Assembly: GCA_021776095.1 (NCBI GenBank)
Contig: JAJFGO010000042.1
Span: forward strand, 1-63,241
Source of the DNA: Kiloniellaceae bacterium
Lineage (GTDB): Bacteria > Pseudomonadota > Alphaproteobacteria > Kiloniellales > J153
Length of the DNA stretch: 63,241 nt
Direction of reading: 5' to 3'
Both the position numbers and the translations under genes were made by a program. Position 1 is the first letter of the stretch; each line of letters opens with the position of its first letter. Below are positions 41,275 to 49,759 of the stretch, one piece after another. A model generated the notes under the pieces. The model did not search any database and had not been told where the DNA came from. It saw only the letters and a list, made by a program, of their open reading frames with translations.

Positions 41275-42492
41275 CTAGAGCGCTACCCCGGCCTTGACCT
41301 TGGCGGCCAGGGGATTGAAGCCGACACGGTAGGCGAGTTCGGCCGGGCGCTCGATATCCCAGATCGCGAAATCGGCGACCTTGCCGGTCTCCAATGTGCC
41401 GTGGCTCGCGCCCAGGCCGAGCGCTTGGGCGCCGTGCCGGGTGACGCCCAGCAGGGCTTCTTCCGGGGTCAGGCGGAACAGGGTGCAGGCCATGTTGATC
41501 ATCAGCAACAGCGAGGTGACCGGGGCACTGCCCGGGTTGCTGTCGCTGGCGATCGCGATCGGCACGCCGGCGCGGCGCAGCGCCTCGACCGGCGGCTGCT
41601 TGGTTTCGCGCAAGGTGTAGAACGCACCGGGCAGCAGCACCGCGACCGTGCCGGATTGCGCCATGGCCGCGATGCCGTCCTCGCTGGTGTATTCCAGGTG
41701 ATCGGCGGACAGGGCTTGGAAACGGGCCGCCAGGGCGGCGCCGCCCAGATCGGAAAGTTGGTCCGCGTGCAGCTTGACCGGCAAGCCCTGGGCCCGTGCC
41801 GCCTCGAACACCCGGGCGGTTTGTTCGGGCGTGAAGCCGATGGTTTCGCAAAAGGCGTCGACCGCGTCGGCCAGGCCGGAGGCCGCCACCACGGGCATCA
41901 TGGCGACCACGGTTTCGATGTAGTCGGCGTCGCGGTCCCGGTACTCCGGCGGCACGGCGTGGGCGCCCAGGAAGGTGGTCTTGACCGTGACCGGCAGGGA
42001 TTCGCCCAGGCGCCGGGCGACCCGCAACTGCTTCAACTCCTGGTCCAGGTCCAGGCCATAGCCCGACTTGATCTCGATCGTCGTGACGCCCTCGGCGAGC
42101 AAGGCCTCGATCCGCGGTTTTGCCGCCGCGCCCAGGGCGTCCTCGTCGGCCGCGCGGGTCGCGCGCACGGTCGAGACGATGCCCCCGCCGGCGCGCGCGA
42201 TCTCTGCATAGCTTGCACCCTCCAGGCGCTGCTCGAATTCCTGCGCCCGGTCGCCGCCGTAGACCAAGTGGGTATGACAGTCGACCAAGCCGGGGGTCAG
42301 CCAGCGGCCGTCCAGACGGTGAACCTTACGGGCCAGAGACTCAGGCGGTCCGGGCAACGCGATTAGCGGGCCGACCCAGGCGATCCGCCCGGCCTCGGCG
42401 GCGATGGCGCCGTTCTCGATCGCGCCGTAAGGCGCGCCGCTGTTTGCCGCCATGGTGGCCAGGCGGCCGCCGATCCAGATCGCGTCCCACAT
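41275..42492 (-). CDS. hutI: Imidazolonepropionase
   Basis: Zn/Fe-dependent amidohydrolase of histidine degradation that opens imidazolone-5-propanoate to N-formimidoyl-glutamate; 405 residues, standard length. Metal-site [10 protein letters not shown], substrate loop [36 protein letters not shown], and [25 protein letters not shown] and [12 protein letters not shown] in the correct order. Divergent from hutF at 42588, with 95 bp between. hutU, hutH and hutC are not in the window. Confidence 0.96.
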   Translation of the reverse strand: MWDAIWIGGRLATMAANSGAPYGAIENGAIAAEAGRIAWVGPLIALPGPPESLARKVHRLDGRWLTPGLVDCHTHLVYGGDRAQEFEQRLEGASYAEIARAGGGIVSTVRATRAADEDALGAAAKPRIEALLAEGVTTIEIKSGYGLDLDQELKQLRVARRLGESLPVTVKTTFLGAHAVPPEYRDRDADYIETVVAMMPVVAASGLADAVDAFCETIGFTPEQTARVFEAARAQGLPVKLHADQLSDLGGAALAARFQALSADHLEYTSEDGIAAMAQSGTVAVLLPGAFYTLRETKQPPVEALRRAGVPIAIASDSNPGSAPVTSLLLMINMACTLFRLTPEEALLGVTRHGAQALGLGASHGTLETGKVADFAIWDIERPAELAYRVGFNPLAAKVKAGVAL

Positions 42493-42587
42493 GATGCCCT
42501 AAAGTTCCCGCTGTTCGCGCCCTATACAAGCCCCGTCTTAGTGCATAAGGTCGCGCCCAGGAAACCCTCCAATCGCGCGCGGGCCGC

Positions 42588-43985
42588 ATGCCGACACCCT
42601 CGTTATTCGCCACCCAGGCCTTGCTGCTCGAAGGCTGGGCGCGTGATGTGCTGCTCGAATTGGGGCCGGACGGCAGCTTCACCCGGGTCACCCCCGGATC
42701 GGCGCCGGAGGATGCCGATGGACCGGTCGAGCGGCTCGCCGGCCCGGCCGTGCCCGGTATGGCGAACGTGCACAGCCACGCCTTTCAGCGCGCCTTGGCG
42801 GGCCTGACCGAGCGCGCCGGGCCGCAAGAGGACAGCTTCTGGACCTGGCGCGACCTGATGTACGGTTTCGTCCGGCGCATGACGCCGGAACGGGCCGAGG
42901 CGGTCGCGTCTCAACTTTACATCGAGATGCTGAAGGCCGGTTACACGGCGGTCGGCGAGTTCCACTACCTGCACCACGGGCCGGACGGGCGCCCCTATGA
43001 CGACCCCGCCGAGATGTCGAAGCGGGTGATCGGGGCGGCCCAAATGGCGGGCATCGGCATCACCCATCTTCCCGTGCTTTATGGCTATGGCGATTTCGGC
43101 GGCCAGGCGGCGGGCGAGGGCCAGCGCCGTTTTCTGCATGAGCCCGAGGCCTTCCTGCGCCTGGTCGAGGGCTTGATCGCGGCGCACCGCGGCGATACTC
43201 AGGTGCGGGTCGGCATCGCGCCCCATTCCCTGCGCGCGGTGACAGGCGAGACCCTGCAGGCCGCCGTCCAGGGATTGAACGGTCTCGATCCTTCGGCGCC
43301 CATACACATTCATATCGCCGAGCAGCAAAAAGAAGTGCGCGACTGCATCGAGTGGTGCGGCGAGCGCCCGGTCGAATGGCTGCTGCACCACGCCGGGCCC
43401 GATCAGCGTTGGTGCCTGGTGCACGCGACCCACGTGACCGAGGAGGAGGTGACGCGCCTGGCGGGTTGTGGTGCGGTCGCCGGCCTGTGCCCGACCACCG
43501 AGGCCAACCTGGGCGACGGCGTGTTTCCCGCGCCGGGGTTCCTGGCCGCCGGGGGCGCCCTCGCGATCGGATCCGACAGTCATATTTCGATCAGCCCGGT
43601 CGAGGAGTTGCGCTGGCTGGAATACGGCCAGCGCCTGACTCTGCGGCGGCGCAACGTGCTATCCGGCGGTGCCGACGCGCCCTCCGTCGGTGCCTTCCTG
43701 TACAAGCGCGCCTTGGCCGGCGGTGCCCAGGCCCTGGGCCGCCCGATCGGACGCCTGGCGCCGGGCTGCCGCGCCGATCTCGTGGTGCTCGACGACTGCC
43801 TGCCGACCTTGGCCGGAAAGTCCGGCGACGTTCTGCTCGACGCCGCGATCTTCGCCGGCAACCGGAACCCGGTGCGCGATGTCATGGCCGGGGGGAAATG
43901 GGTCGTGCGCGCGCGCCGGCATGGGCGCGAGGAGGAGGTGCTCGAGTCCTATGTTCGTGTGCTCGGAGACCTCACCGACACTTGA
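42588..43985 (+). CDS. hutF: Formimidoylglutamate deiminase
   Basis: Amidohydrolase-superfamily deiminase converting N-formimidoyl-L-glutamate to N-formyl-glutamate and ammonia; 465 residues. Metal motif NVHSHAFQRALAGLTER, GYTAVGEFHYLHH, HIHIAEQQKEVRDC, LVHATHVTEEE, CPTTEANLGDG and SDSHISISPVEELRWLEYGQRL identify HutF rather than other deaminases. Its presence next to hutI points to the five-step histidine route (HutF then HutG) used by many proteobacteria. The start at 42588 is an ATG with no strong ribosome-binding site. Confidence 0.95.
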   Translation: MPTPSLFATQALLLEGWARDVLLELGPDGSFTRVTPGSAPEDADGPVERLAGPAVPGMANVHSHAFQRALAGLTERAGPQEDSFWTWRDLMYGFVRRMTPERAEAVASQLYIEMLKAGYTAVGEFHYLHHGPDGRPYDDPAEMSKRVIGAAQMAGIGITHLPVLYGYGDFGGQAAGEGQRRFLHEPEAFLRLVEGLIAAHRGDTQVRVGIAPHSLRAVTGETLQAAVQGLNGLDPSAPIHIHIAEQQKEVRDCIEWCGERPVEWLLHHAGPDQRWCLVHATHVTEEEVTRLAGCGAVAGLCPTTEANLGDGVFPAPGFLAAGGALAIGSDSHISISPVEELRWLEYGQRLTLRRRNVLSGGADAPSVGAFLYKRALAGGAQALGRPIGRLAPGCRADLVVLDDCLPTLAGKSGDVLLDAAIFAGNRNPVRDVMAGGKWVVRARRHGREEEVLESYVRVLGDLTDT

Positions 43986-44244
43986 GTGCTTGGCCGAGTT
44001 GTATGTCGGCTTGAAGCTCCGCCCGGAATGCCCGATGTTGCCCCGTTGCGGACCTTAGCGTCGCGGCGTCCGGACTCAATCCGGTTTCTTCCGGTCGCCC
44101 CTCAGCTTCGGTCGTGGACGAAATCCTCCACTTACGGTGAAAAATGACCCTAAGCGGTCATTCAACTCACAAGCCCAGGATGGCGACAATGCGGACAAAG
44201 CGGACCTCTTCAGACAAAACTGTCGTAATAGGTTACTAGGCACT
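43986..44244. other. Gap between hutF and the methyltransferase gene
   Basis: 259 bp with a drop in GC partway through, at about 44110, marking the border of the AT-richer island. The frame of the methyltransferase stays open back to 44137, but that upstream part shows no conserved character. No terminator or repeat clear enough to call. Confidence 0.4.
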
Positions 44245-44979
44245 ATGCGCACTTCATACGATACGATCGGCGTCAATTATTCCGATCTCAGGAAACCTGA
44301 CTCCCGGATTGAAATGGCGATCTCAAAGGCTCTGGGAACCGCCAAAACTGTTTTGAATGTTGGCGCTGGAACGGGATCGTACGAGCCGGCCGACAGATCG
44401 GTCACGGCCATCGAGCCTTCAATCGAAATGATCCGACAGCGCAGTGCGTTGGCAGCTCCGGTTATCCAGGGCTACGCCGAAAACTTGCCCTTCGACGACA
44501 ATTCCTTCGATGCGTCGACGGCGATCCTGACAGTTCATCATTGGGCCGACAAAGAGAAAGGCCTCAAAGAGATGCGTCGCGTGACGCGGGGCCAAGTCGT
44601 AATACTAACATTCGATCATTTGCATCGGGGGTTCTGGCTTGCCGACTATATTCCAGAGCTTGTGAGGCTGGACGAGGGGCAAATGCCAAGGATGACAGAT
44701 TTTGAAGCGTGGCTTGGGCCGGTGGAGACGATGCCCGTTCCGATACCTCATGACTGTACCGACGGTTTCTTGGGTGCCTATTGGCGACGACCCGCGGCAT
44801 ATCTCGATCCTAAAATCCGGGCCGCCATTTCTTGCTTCTGGGCGATGGACAACGTTTCCTCGGCGTTGAAAAAACTTGCGAGCGACTTGAACTCCGGTGC
44901 ATGGGCGCAGCGATATTCCGAACTGCTCGAACTCGATGAGTATGATTTTGGCTACCGCCTTGTAACCACGAAGTGTTGA
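44245..44979 (+). CDS. Class I SAM-dependent methyltransferase
   Basis: Cytoplasmic methyltransferase of the Methyltransf_11 type, 244 residues. Motif I is VLNVGAGTGSYEP, the acidic loop that follows is VTAIEPSIEM, motif II region ENLPFDDNSFDASTAILTVHHW, and motif III-like GLKEMRRVTRGQVVILTFDH. ATG 44245 is chosen because the product then starts MRTSYDTIGVNYSDLRKPD, the natural opening of this family; an upstream ATG at 44137 would add 36 residues of poor quality. Codon use is less GC-biased than the neighbours, hinting at transfer. Substrate unknown. Confidence 0.87.
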   Translation: MRTSYDTIGVNYSDLRKPDSRIEMAISKALGTAKTVLNVGAGTGSYEPADRSVTAIEPSIEMIRQRSALAAPVIQGYAENLPFDDNSFDASTAILTVHHWADKEKGLKEMRRVTRGQVVILTFDHLHRGFWLADYIPELVRLDEGQMPRMTDFEAWLGPVETMPVPIPHDCTDGFLGAYWRRPAAYLDPKIRAAISCFWAMDNVSSALKKLASDLNSGAWAQRYSELLELDEYDFGYRLVTTKC

Positions 44980-45740
44980 GTTCTTAGAATCGAGATTCTC
45001 ACCCAAATTAAGGGTCAGCTCAGGGCTCGTTCTCTCCGCATGGCGGGAAATGGCGAAAGGCAGCTATTGGCTATACAACGCCGTCCCGGCCATATCGCCA
45101 GTCCGTCTGCTCAGACCCCAGCTCCGGACTCTCCGGCACCGATGTCAGCTATCGAGCCGGTTCCGTCCGGTGTACTGTCGGAACCGGGCATGACCGGCGC
45201 CCCCGTCTGACGGGGAGAAATGACCCAAAGGAGAAGTCTCCCGTACCGCAGGAAGCAGAGTATTGGTCGCTGACGACGCTGCAGGAGAAGCTGGCGAAGA
45301 TCGGCGCCAAGGTCTTGCGACATGGCCGCTACGCCACGTTCCAGCTCGCAGCGGTCCCTGTTCCCAAAACTCTGTTCGCCAAGATCCTGCACCTGTTTGA
45401 CTGGCTCAGACCGAAGTCCATGCCAACATGACGAACGGGCTGTCGCTCATGCGTACCGACGAAGGGACGAGTGTATCTCTAACATGGTCCAAACGGTCAT
45501 TTCCTGCACCGCCATGGCCAATTGGCCCTACATTCCATGATATCGGCAAGGCAGAGGTCGCTAACCTCACGCTGGTTGCCCGTCGAGAGATTCTGAGCAC
45601 CGCTCAACCCGTTCAGAGAACCTCACTTGGGGAATTCCGGCTTAAAAACTGACTAAGAATGAGGTACACTTTTGGATTCACGTGATTAACGACATGGCCC
45701 GCAATCTCGTAGTGTTCACCTTGGCCCGGAGAGGTCGATC
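44980..45740. other. 761-bp gap with an IS1380-type transposase relic
   Basis: It holds the transposase C-terminal relic at 45243-45431. The remaining sequence (44980-45240 and 45432-45740) shows no gene I can support. The 3' end is AT-rich and includes the ribosome-binding site for the secreted protein at 45741 (GGAGAGG). Confidence 0.65.
45243..45431 (+). pseudogene. C-terminal relic of an IS1380-family transposase
   Basis: The + strand from 45243 reads EYWSLTTLQEKLAKIGAKV, then LRHGRYATFQLAAVPVPKT and LFAKILHLFDWLRPKS, before TGA at 45429. This is the hallmark end of DDE transposases of the IS1380 group (SLTTLREKLVKIGAKVVRHGRY-type). The catalytic domain and the left part of the element are missing, so it is inactive. 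It marks the edge of an acquired region. Confidence 0.82.
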
Positions 45741-46589
45741 ATGGCTAATATCCGTACGTTGTTGATCTGCATTGTGAATGTCATGTTAGCGATGCTGGTA
45801 GTAACGGGCGCGGGGCACGCTAGCACTGGAGATTGCTGGACTGTACGCAATACAACTTCCAGAGACGCAGTAGTTCTCGCGGAATGGAAGCCCTACGTCC
45901 CAAATAACGGCGTAGTACGCGTCGCATTGAACCCCGGCGGACACTATTCGTTCTGCGGTAGGGCTGCCCAAGCGACCTTGAAGATCGGCTCGCTTGGTCA
46001 CGCATTCCAGAACGGTCGGTGGATTTATGTAGCTCACTCACCGGGCGATCCTCCCGGTGAGTATCTAATAGTGAATGCGAAAAAACCAGTTGCAAAGAAA
46101 CTCGGTGCCGATTGTCCAGTTCAACCAGCCAACAAGTGTGCCCTACTTGTTCTTCGCGAAATCTACGTCAACGACACCAACGACAATTTTCTCAATGGCA
46201 ACACCGATGAAATTCGCATTCGCTTTTGCCGTACGACTCCGTCTGGTGATCAAAAGTGCAATTGGGTGGGGCCTCATCTGAAAAAGATGGGAAAGGGCCG
46301 GCACTGGAAAGGCAACGCTAATCTAGGCGTGTTTGGCCAATTCGATTGTCCGAATCGATTCCAGCTAATCGAAATTGATACCGAGAGTAATCTTACAAAG
46401 AGAGATTCAATTGGACGGTGGGAATGGGACAGAAAGAACGGCAAGCTTACTTCGGGAAGCTGGGTTCCAAATTACATCCATAAACCTCGCCCGACGGACC
46501 CCAAGAACTGGACGTGGCTCGTGCTTGAGGATTCGGGAGCACACTATGATGTCTTTCTAGAAATTATTCATCAACAATGTCCGGGGTAA
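45741..46589 (+). CDS. Secreted protein of unknown function
   Basis: 282 residues with a clear signal peptide (MANIRTLLICIVNVMLAMLVVTGAGHA, cleavage after GHA). The mature chain has about eight Cys (GDCWTVRN, FCGRA, DCPVQPANKC, RFCRT, KCNWVG, DCPNRF, QQCPG), suitable for disulphides in the periplasm or outside the cell. It is rich in Trp, Asn and Gly and appears beta-structured. The LREIYVNDTNDNFLNGNTDEIRIRFC stretch hints at a C2- or jelly-roll-like fold, but I recognise no family. GC is noticeably lower than the window average, consistent with transfer. Followed by a small Cys-rich gene with 23 bp between. Confidence 0.78.
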   Translation: MANIRTLLICIVNVMLAMLVVTGAGHASTGDCWTVRNTTSRDAVVLAEWKPYVPNNGVVRVALNPGGHYSFCGRAAQATLKIGSLGHAFQNGRWIYVAHSPGDPPGEYLIVNAKKPVAKKLGADCPVQPANKCALLVLREIYVNDTNDNFLNGNTDEIRIRFCRTTPSGDQKCNWVGPHLKKMGKGRHWKGNANLGVFGQFDCPNRFQLIEIDTESNLTKRDSIGRWEWDRKNGKLTSGSWVPNYIHKPRPTDPKNWTWLVLEDSGAHYDVFLEIIHQQCPG

Positions 46590-46612
46590 AGGCAGGAACG
46601 GAGGTAGCAAAA

Positions 46613-46870
46613 ATGTGGAAGTGGATCATTCTCGCGAGCCTGTCTTTTGGTATGGTCACAGCGACGATCATGTATCGAAACACCGAGTCGGGCCAGGTGC
46701 ACGAAATTGTGCAAGCGGCGCAGACATGCAATCCGAGTGACAGAGAGCACTGTAATATGAGGTTAGCGAACTGTACGAGTACACTAACGCCCGGTACGTC
46801 AGACTATAAAGAGAAGTTTGATGAATGTTGGGAGAGCCACGCTCGTTGCTTAATGCTCAACGGATGCTAG
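46613..46870 (+). CDS. Small cysteine-rich membrane-anchored or secreted protein
   Basis: 85 residues from ATG 46613, chosen because GGAGG lies upstream; the frame is open from 46577. A hydrophobic N-terminus (MWKWIILASLSFGMVTATIMY) acts as signal or anchor. The remainder carries six Cys: TCNPSDREHCNMRLANCTSTL and DECWESHARCLMLNGC. Such spacing suggests three disulphides. Downstream partner of the secreted protein at 45741 and AT-rich like it. No family recognised; a secreted toxin-like or inhibitor role is only a guess. Confidence 0.7.
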   Translation: MWKWIILASLSFGMVTATIMYRNTESGQVHEIVQAAQTCNPSDREHCNMRLANCTSTLTPGTSDYKEKFDECWESHARCLMLNGC

Positions 46871-47501
46871 TAGCCCAGTCTGTTCAACCGACCGAATGCT
46901 GAGCTTGAGGAGCTCCAGGAACTCTTCTCGAAGGAACTGTCCGGGATGGCTGGGCTTCGCGCCTAATTCAATTCCGTTCTTCGACATCAGTAATAACTCT
47001 CCAAAAATGAACCAGCTATCTCACCTTCTTCGGTCCTGAATTTGATCCGCCAAGTCCCAGTTAAATGCGTCGACGTGTTTAACAACCGCCGATCTGCCCG
47101 AGCGTTGAGACCCAGGATGGCGGAGCAGGCTTGAGAGTCCGATAATGGCACTTCCCGGCCGTGCCGGACGCTATTTCGCCATGTCTGAAAGGTTCCTCTA
47201 AGCGGACCAGTCGTGTCCGATGCCAGAGCTTGGTTCCCGTTCGTGCGCTTGGGCGCTGTGCCCCTGTTTTCGCTCGGCGCCTAGCTGTAACAGCGCGCCT
47301 TGGCCGGCGGGGCCGTGAGAGCGAGGCCTCGTGGGCCCATGCCGGGGTGCCTTCGGAGTCTTTGGCGATTTGAGCGACGGTGCGTCGGCGGTGGAACGGG
47401 CCACGCGGCACGACGAAGCCATTGCGCGCGGGGGCACCTCTGGCACATGCTCGCCGGCCACCCTAGTCGGCGCAACATTCGCGAAAGGCAATTGCAAGGC
47501 C
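46871..47501. other. 631-bp gap at the right edge of the AT-richer island
   Basis: No gene I can support. GC rises again from about 47150. Short frames here have no ribosome-binding site and no family resemblance. The cyclodeaminase frame remains open back to 47331, but the sequence before 47502 is not conserved in character. It may be the scar of an insertion or deletion. Confidence 0.45.
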
Positions 47502-48521
47502 ATGATAAGTATCGAGCGCGCGGGCGAAATCAACTTCACCTATCTCTCCGGGCCGGACATCGCGCGCCTGGATATGAGCGACGACGAGATCCTCGATGCG
47601 GTCGAGGCCGGCCTGCGCGCGCAAGGGCAGGGCGAGACCGTGATCGAGCCGCGCGTGCACCTGGAGCCGGACCCGGCCTTCAAGGGTCATTTCAATGTCC
47701 TGCGCGGGTACATCGCGCCCTTGGATGTGGCCGGGGTCAAGATCGTCGGCGACTACGTGGACAACTACAAGCGGGGCCTGCCGTCCGAGATGGCTTTGCT
47801 CAACCTGTTCGATCCGCGCACCGGCATGCCGCGCGCCCTGGTCGACGCGACCGCGATCACCGAGATGCGCACCGGGGCCATGACAGCCCTGGGCGCGAAA
47901 TACCTGGCGCGCAAGGACGCCAAGGTTCTGGGCCATATCGGGGCGCGGGGCTCCGCCTACTGGAACGTGCGTCTGCTCGACCGCCTGTTCGATTTCGATG
48001 AGATCCGGGTTCATTCGCGCCGGCGCGAAAGCCGCGAGCCCTTCGCCGAAGGCCTAAGCGCGGACTTGGGCAAGCCGGTCCGCGCCGTCGACACCTGGCA
48101 AGCTTGCTTGGAGGGCGCGGACATCCAGGTCGAAGCCTCGCGCCTGCCGGCGCCCGAGCCCTTGTTCAAGACCGCCTGGGTCAAACCGGGCAACTTCGTG
48201 GTGCCCTACGGCACCATGAGCGCGGTCGAGCTATCGCTCACCGATCCCATGGACAAGCTGGTGGTCGACGATTGGGGCCAATGCAAGGGCGGCAAGCTGG
48301 GCAGCCTGCGGGCCCATGTCGACGCCGGCAAATTGAGCGCGGAGACCCTGCACGCGGAGCTTTGCCAGATCGTGACCGGGCAGAAGCCGGGGCGCGAGTC
48401 GCCGGACGAGACCATCCTGTTCTGGCACCGGGGCCTCTCGCTGTCCGATATCGCTCTCGGTGCCGCCATGCTCGACAAGGCCAAGCGTCTGGGGATCGGC
48501 CAGACCCTGCGCTACGCCTGA
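47502..48521 (+). CDS. Ornithine cyclodeaminase / mu-crystallin family protein
   Basis: NAD(P)-dependent enzyme family including ornithine cyclodeaminase, alanine dehydrogenase and ketimine reductases; 339 residues, the expected size from ATG 47502. Features: FTYLSGPDIARLDMSDDEILDAVEAGL at the N-terminus, KIVGDYVDNYKRGLPSEMALLNLFDPRTGMPRALVDATAITEMRTGAM (the family core with the catalytic Asp/Arg/Lys region), then a Rossmann segment LGHIGARGSAYWN, and a VDDWGQCKGG stretch. The exact substrate is not decidable. Cytoplasmic; stands alone. Confidence 0.88.
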   Translation: MISIERAGEINFTYLSGPDIARLDMSDDEILDAVEAGLRAQGQGETVIEPRVHLEPDPAFKGHFNVLRGYIAPLDVAGVKIVGDYVDNYKRGLPSEMALLNLFDPRTGMPRALVDATAITEMRTGAMTALGAKYLARKDAKVLGHIGARGSAYWNVRLLDRLFDFDEIRVHSRRRESREPFAEGLSADLGKPVRAVDTWQACLEGADIQVEASRLPAPEPLFKTAWVKPGNFVVPYGTMSAVELSLTDPMDKLVVDDWGQCKGGKLGSLRAHVDAGKLSAETLHAELCQIVTGQKPGRESPDETILFWHRGLSLSDIALGAAMLDKAKRLGIGQTLRYA

Positions 48522-48744
48522 TCGGCCGAGGCAACGGCGGAGGGGATAGCGACGAACGCGCCGGGCGACCATCGTTTGGCTGGTCCGCTCACAAGAATGC
48601 TGCTAGGATTGGTTGCATCAACGAGAGAACTCGTTAACTAATCGATACAAAAATAAGCCGCCGCCGCCGTGACCATTAAGAATAGACCGGCCAATTATTA
48701 AAGATCCGGCGCGGAATAGCGGCGACTTTGCAGGGAGTGTCATC

Positions 48745-49722
48745 ATGTTCAAAAGATTTTGCGGCGCTATCGCCGCCGCCTGCCTCGGAACCGTTGTGCT
48801 GATGTCGTCCGGCGATACCCAGGCCCAGCAGGCAGAGAACTATCGCCAGCAGATCAACCAAGGCACGGTTTCGATCATCTCCGGCGGGGTGACCGGCACT
48901 TACGTCCGCATCGCCAGCGACCTGGCGAACGTCCTGGACGATGGCAACGAGCTTCGGGTCCTGGCGATCATCGGCAAGGGCTCGGTTCAGAACATCGACG
49001 ATATTCTGTACCTGCGCGGGATCGACATCGGGATCGTCCAATCGGATGTCTTCGCCTTCGTGAAGAGCCAGAACAAACATCCGACCATCGACCAAAGAAT
49101 TCGTTATATTACAAAACTTTATAATGAAGAATTCCACTTGCTTGCCAACCAAGGCGTTGCCCGGGTCGAGGATTTAGCGGGCAAGCGGGTGAATTTCGGC
49201 CGGCGGGGCAGCGGCACCGCCATGACCGCCAGCGTGGTCTTCGACACCCTGGGCATTCAGGTCGAGCCGGCCTACGACGATCAGGCCCTGGCCCTGGAGA
49301 ATGTGAAAACCGGCAAGACTGCCGCCATGGTCTATGTCGCCGGCAAGCCCGCCTCGATATTCGAGGCGATTGGGGCCGGCGAGAACGTTCACTTCCTGGA
49401 AATGCCCTTGAGCCCGGCGCTGTTGGAAACCTATTTGCCGTCGCGCCTGACCAGCCAGGACTATCCAGGCTTGGTGCCTGACGGCGAGGCGGTGCCGACC
49501 TTGGCCGTGGGGGCGGTGATGGCGACCTATAACTGGCCCGAGGGGCACGACCGGAACCGCAAGGTCAGCCGCTTCATCGAGTCCTTCTTCGGCCGCTTCG
49601 AGGACTTCCAAAAGCCGCCGCGGCATCGCAAGTGGAACGAAGTCAGCCTTGGCGCGCAAGTGCCGGGTTGGACCCGTTACGAACCGGCGGCCGAGTGGCT
49701 TCGGCGCAACGGCGCGAACTGA
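48745..49722 (+). CDS. TAXI-family TRAP transporter solute-binding protein (orphan)
   Basis: Periplasmic receptor of the TAXI type, 325 residues, with a signal peptide (MFKRFCGAIAAACLGTVVLMSSGDTQA). Typical segments: VSIISGGVTGTYVRIASDLANVL, LRVLAIIGKGSVQNIDDILYLRGIDIGIVQSD, LYNEEFHLLANQGVARVEDLAGKRVNFGRRGSGTAMTA. TAXI proteins bind carboxylates such as glutamate or 2-oxoglutarate. No TRAP membrane subunits lie nearby, so it either works with a transporter elsewhere or serves as a sensor. AGGGAG before ATG 48745. Confidence 0.9.
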   Translation: MFKRFCGAIAAACLGTVVLMSSGDTQAQQAENYRQQINQGTVSIISGGVTGTYVRIASDLANVLDDGNELRVLAIIGKGSVQNIDDILYLRGIDIGIVQSDVFAFVKSQNKHPTIDQRIRYITKLYNEEFHLLANQGVARVEDLAGKRVNFGRRGSGTAMTASVVFDTLGIQVEPAYDDQALALENVKTGKTAAMVYVAGKPASIFEAIGAGENVHFLEMPLSPALLETYLPSRLTSQDYPGLVPDGEAVPTLAVGAVMATYNWPEGHDRNRKVSRFIESFFGRFEDFQKPPRHRKWNEVSLGAQVPGWTRYEPAAEWLRRNGAN

Positions 49723-49759
49723 TGGCGGGTTCGCCGCGCCGCAGATCCGGGATTCGAGA

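Noticed and set aside
44137-44244. N-terminal extension of the methyltransferase from ATG 44137
   Set aside because: The added 36 residues have no conserved character; the internal ATG 44245 gives the usual family N-terminus.
45111-45392. Minus-strand frame of 93 codons
   Set aside because: The plus strand in this region encodes a clear IS1380 transposase C-terminus.
47079-47411. Minus-strand frame of 110 codons in the gap before the cyclodeaminase gene
   Set aside because: No ribosome-binding site, Arg-rich antisense-like composition and no family resemblance.
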